A DNA stretch of 6,667 nucleotides, from positions 1 to 6,667 of the forward strand of contig JASIKQ010000467.1 in assembly GCA_030049565.1 (NCBI GenBank). The letters are read 5' to 3'. Below the pieces are notes generated by a model. The model made no database searches. It was not told the origin of the DNA and saw nothing but the letters and a program-made list of their open reading frames with translations. A program made the position numbers and the translations under genes. Position 1 is the stretch's first letter, and every line of letters starts with the position of its first letter. Positions 5,588 to 6,667 of the stretch are shown piece by piece. This DNA is from Candidatus Sulfotelmatobacter sp. (GTDB taxonomy: Bacteria > Acidobacteriota > Terriglobia > Terriglobales > Acidobacteriaceae).

Positions 5588-5950
5588 CTACTCCTGCACT
5601 AGCCACTCCATCGCTTCTTCTCTCGTTTTGAACGTTGGCAGCTCGCGCCGGGAAAAGTTCTTGATATGTTCGAAGAAAATCTTGGAAAGTTTTTCTATGC
5701 CCACCCACGCCGACCGTTTCAGATGCGGGCGGTCAAAGACTGTGGCTTCCTTCAGGCGCTCGATCGCCATGCGATCAAACTCGGCTCCGGTAAAATCGGC
5801 CAGCAGCAGCACTGATCCGCGAGGCTCGGGAGTTACATAAGAGGGAACCAGCATCACAATTTTCTCTACTTCCCTAGGCGGGCAGTGAGAAAGATCCACC
5901 AGCAGAATCTGCTTTCCCCGGTGCTCGATGAAGCCAATGCGGTCTTCCAT
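5588..5950 (-). CDS. Small SpoIIAA/STAS-like protein of unknown function, downstream of alaS
   Basis: This is a 120-residue soluble protein with no signal peptide or membrane segment. Alternating predicted strands and helices (strand at about 14-20 in QILLVDL, helix 25-38, strand 46-52 in SVLLLAD, helix 59-70), and the C-terminal pattern ELPTFKTREEAMEWL (103-117), resemble SpoIIAA/STAS-type alpha/beta proteins, in which an F-x-T-x-E-E-A-x-x-W-L ending is common. No clear phosphorylatable STAS serine is evident, so an anti-anti-sigma role should not be assumed. The ATG at 5950 has AGAGGGG (5953-5959 on the minus strand) just upstream, giving an acceptable ribosome binding site. The start lies 22 bp after the alaS stop, so the two are probably co-transcribed. 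I do not recognise a specific function. Confidence 0.75.
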   Translation of the reverse strand: MEDRIGFIEHRGKQILLVDLSHCPPREVEKIVMLVPSYVTPEPRGSVLLLADFTGAEFDRMAIERLKEATVFDRPHLKRSAWVGIEKLSKIFFEHIKNFSRRELPTFKTREEAMEWLVQE

Positions 5951-5972
5951 GGCCCCTCTGCTGCCACAAAGA

Positions 5973-6667
5973 CTAATTCTTTAACATCGACTCTACAATC
6001 GTATACGCCGCGTCCAGCGCATCGTCCAGTGCGGCAGAATCTTTTCCGCCGGCTTCGGCCAGATCGGGGCGCCCTCCGCCCTTGCCGCCAACTTTCTGCG
6101 CCACCGGTCCAATCACCTTGCCGGCCGGAACTCTGCCAGTGAGATCTTTCGTTACTCCGACGATCAGCGCTACATTGCCGTTGCTCGCCGAACCCAGCAC
6201 CACCACGCCCGAACCGATCTTGTCGCGCAGCTGATCGACGAGCGTGCGCATCTGCGGCCGCTCCAGGTTGTCCACCCGATGCGCCAGCACCTTGACTCCT
6301 TTTACTTCTCTCACTTTGTCGCCGATGTTTGCCGTGCTCGACGACGCCGATTTCATCCGCGCCTGGTCGAGTTCCCGCGTCAGTCGCTTGATCTCGGAGT
6401 CCTTCTTCTCGAGTTCCAACTTCAAGGCCTCAGCCGGAGAAGCCGAAATCTCCTCAGCAATGGGTGCCCCATCCTTGCGCGTTTTTTGCGCAAGGGCGGA
6501 TTTGCCAAGAGTGGGAGCCACGAACGCCGACACCACCTCTTCTAATTCGTGGTCCTTTCGAAAATGCCGTAGCGACCCCTCGCCCGTAACCGCCTCCACA
6601 CGCCGCACCCCCGATGACACACTTCCTTCCTTCAGAATCTTGATCAGCCCAATCTCGCCGGTCTGCG
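5973..6667 (-). CDS. alaS: Alanyl-tRNA synthetase, C-terminal quarter (5' end off window)
   Basis: AlaS charges tRNA-Ala with alanine and edits mischarged Ser and Gly in the cytoplasm. The 230 visible residues correspond to the last quarter of a protein of roughly 870 residues. The frame runs to the window edge, beginning [15 protein letters not shown], the sequence that follows the editing-domain Cys-x-x-x-His zinc motif, and continues [13 protein letters not shown] charged coiled-coil linker lies at about window residues 79-105. The C-Ala (DHHA1-type) domain follows, with [33 protein letters not shown] and the glycine-rich [15 protein letters not shown] (193-207). These match E. coli AlaS closely as I recall it. 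A GTG at 6620 is internal and not a start. The reading frame is intact, and the gene is followed by the small STAS-like gene on the same strand. Confidence 0.97.
   Translation of the reverse strand, partial: QTGEIGLIKILKEGSVSSGVRRVEAVTGEGSLRHFRKDHELEEVVSAFVAPTLGKSALAQKTRKDGAPIAEEISASPAEALKLELEKKDSEIKRLTRELDQARMKSASSSTANIGDKVREVKGVKVLAHRVDNLERPQMRTLVDQLRDKIGSGVVVLGSASNGNVALIVGVTKDLTGRVPAGKVIGPVAQKVGGKGGGRPDLAEAGGKDSAALDDALDAAYTIVESMLKN

Noticed and set aside
6618..6620. GTG as a possible start of a short separate minus-strand gene ending at 5973.
   Set aside because: The frame continues upstream with AlaS-conserved sequence ([15 protein letters not shown]), so the GTG is an internal Val codon of alaS.

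Overview
The window reads as a piece of a GC-moderate soil or sediment bacterium, most likely an acidobacterium (Acidobacteriota). That placement is an inference. It rests on the intergenic repeats of the form TCATTCYGAG…GCGAAGCGAGGAATC, which I associate from memory with acidobacterial genomes, and on the overall style of the proteins. No rRNA, tRNA, CRISPR array, transposase or phage gene was seen. Three transcription blocks are present, and both block boundaries with facing genes are convergent.

Block 1 (1-2012, +) is the end of a branched-chain amino acid type (HAAT/Liv) ABC importer: the C-terminal half of the LivM permease, then the ATPases LivG and LivF. The three genes are joined by two ATGA stop/start overlaps, so they are one translationally coupled operon. 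The rest of LivM, and presumably LivH and a binding protein, lie off the left edge.

Block 2 is a divergent pair around 3364-3605. To the left (minus strand, 2134-3363) is a 12-TM MFS symporter of the SHS/Jen type. It carries the complete Jen-family substrate signature N-x-x-S-H-x-T-Q-D-x-x-x-T, which argues for lactate or a related monocarboxylate. To the right (3606-4721) is a complete single-component-type Rieske non-heme iron oxygenase with all Rieske and mononuclear iron ligands. It is followed after 135 bp by an UlaG-like metallo-beta-lactamase-fold hydrolase (4857-5555). No ferredoxin or reductase partner is encoded in the window.

Block 3 (5588-6667, minus) is the 3' quarter of alaS (alanyl-tRNA synthetase), followed 22 bp later by a 120-aa protein that looks SpoIIAA/STAS-like but is essentially uncharacterised.

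All three spacers longer than 100 bp (2013-2133, 3364-3605, 4722-4856) carry copies of a GAGCGAAGCG-type repeat that can form hairpins. There is no gene-free stretch over 300 bp. The most interesting points are the neighbouring Rieske oxygenase and UlaG-like hydrolase, the hydrolase's missing N-terminal Gly-His motif, the Jen signature in a bacterial transporter, the intergenic repeat family, and an AT-rich iterated AATCA box array just upstream of the Rieske gene.
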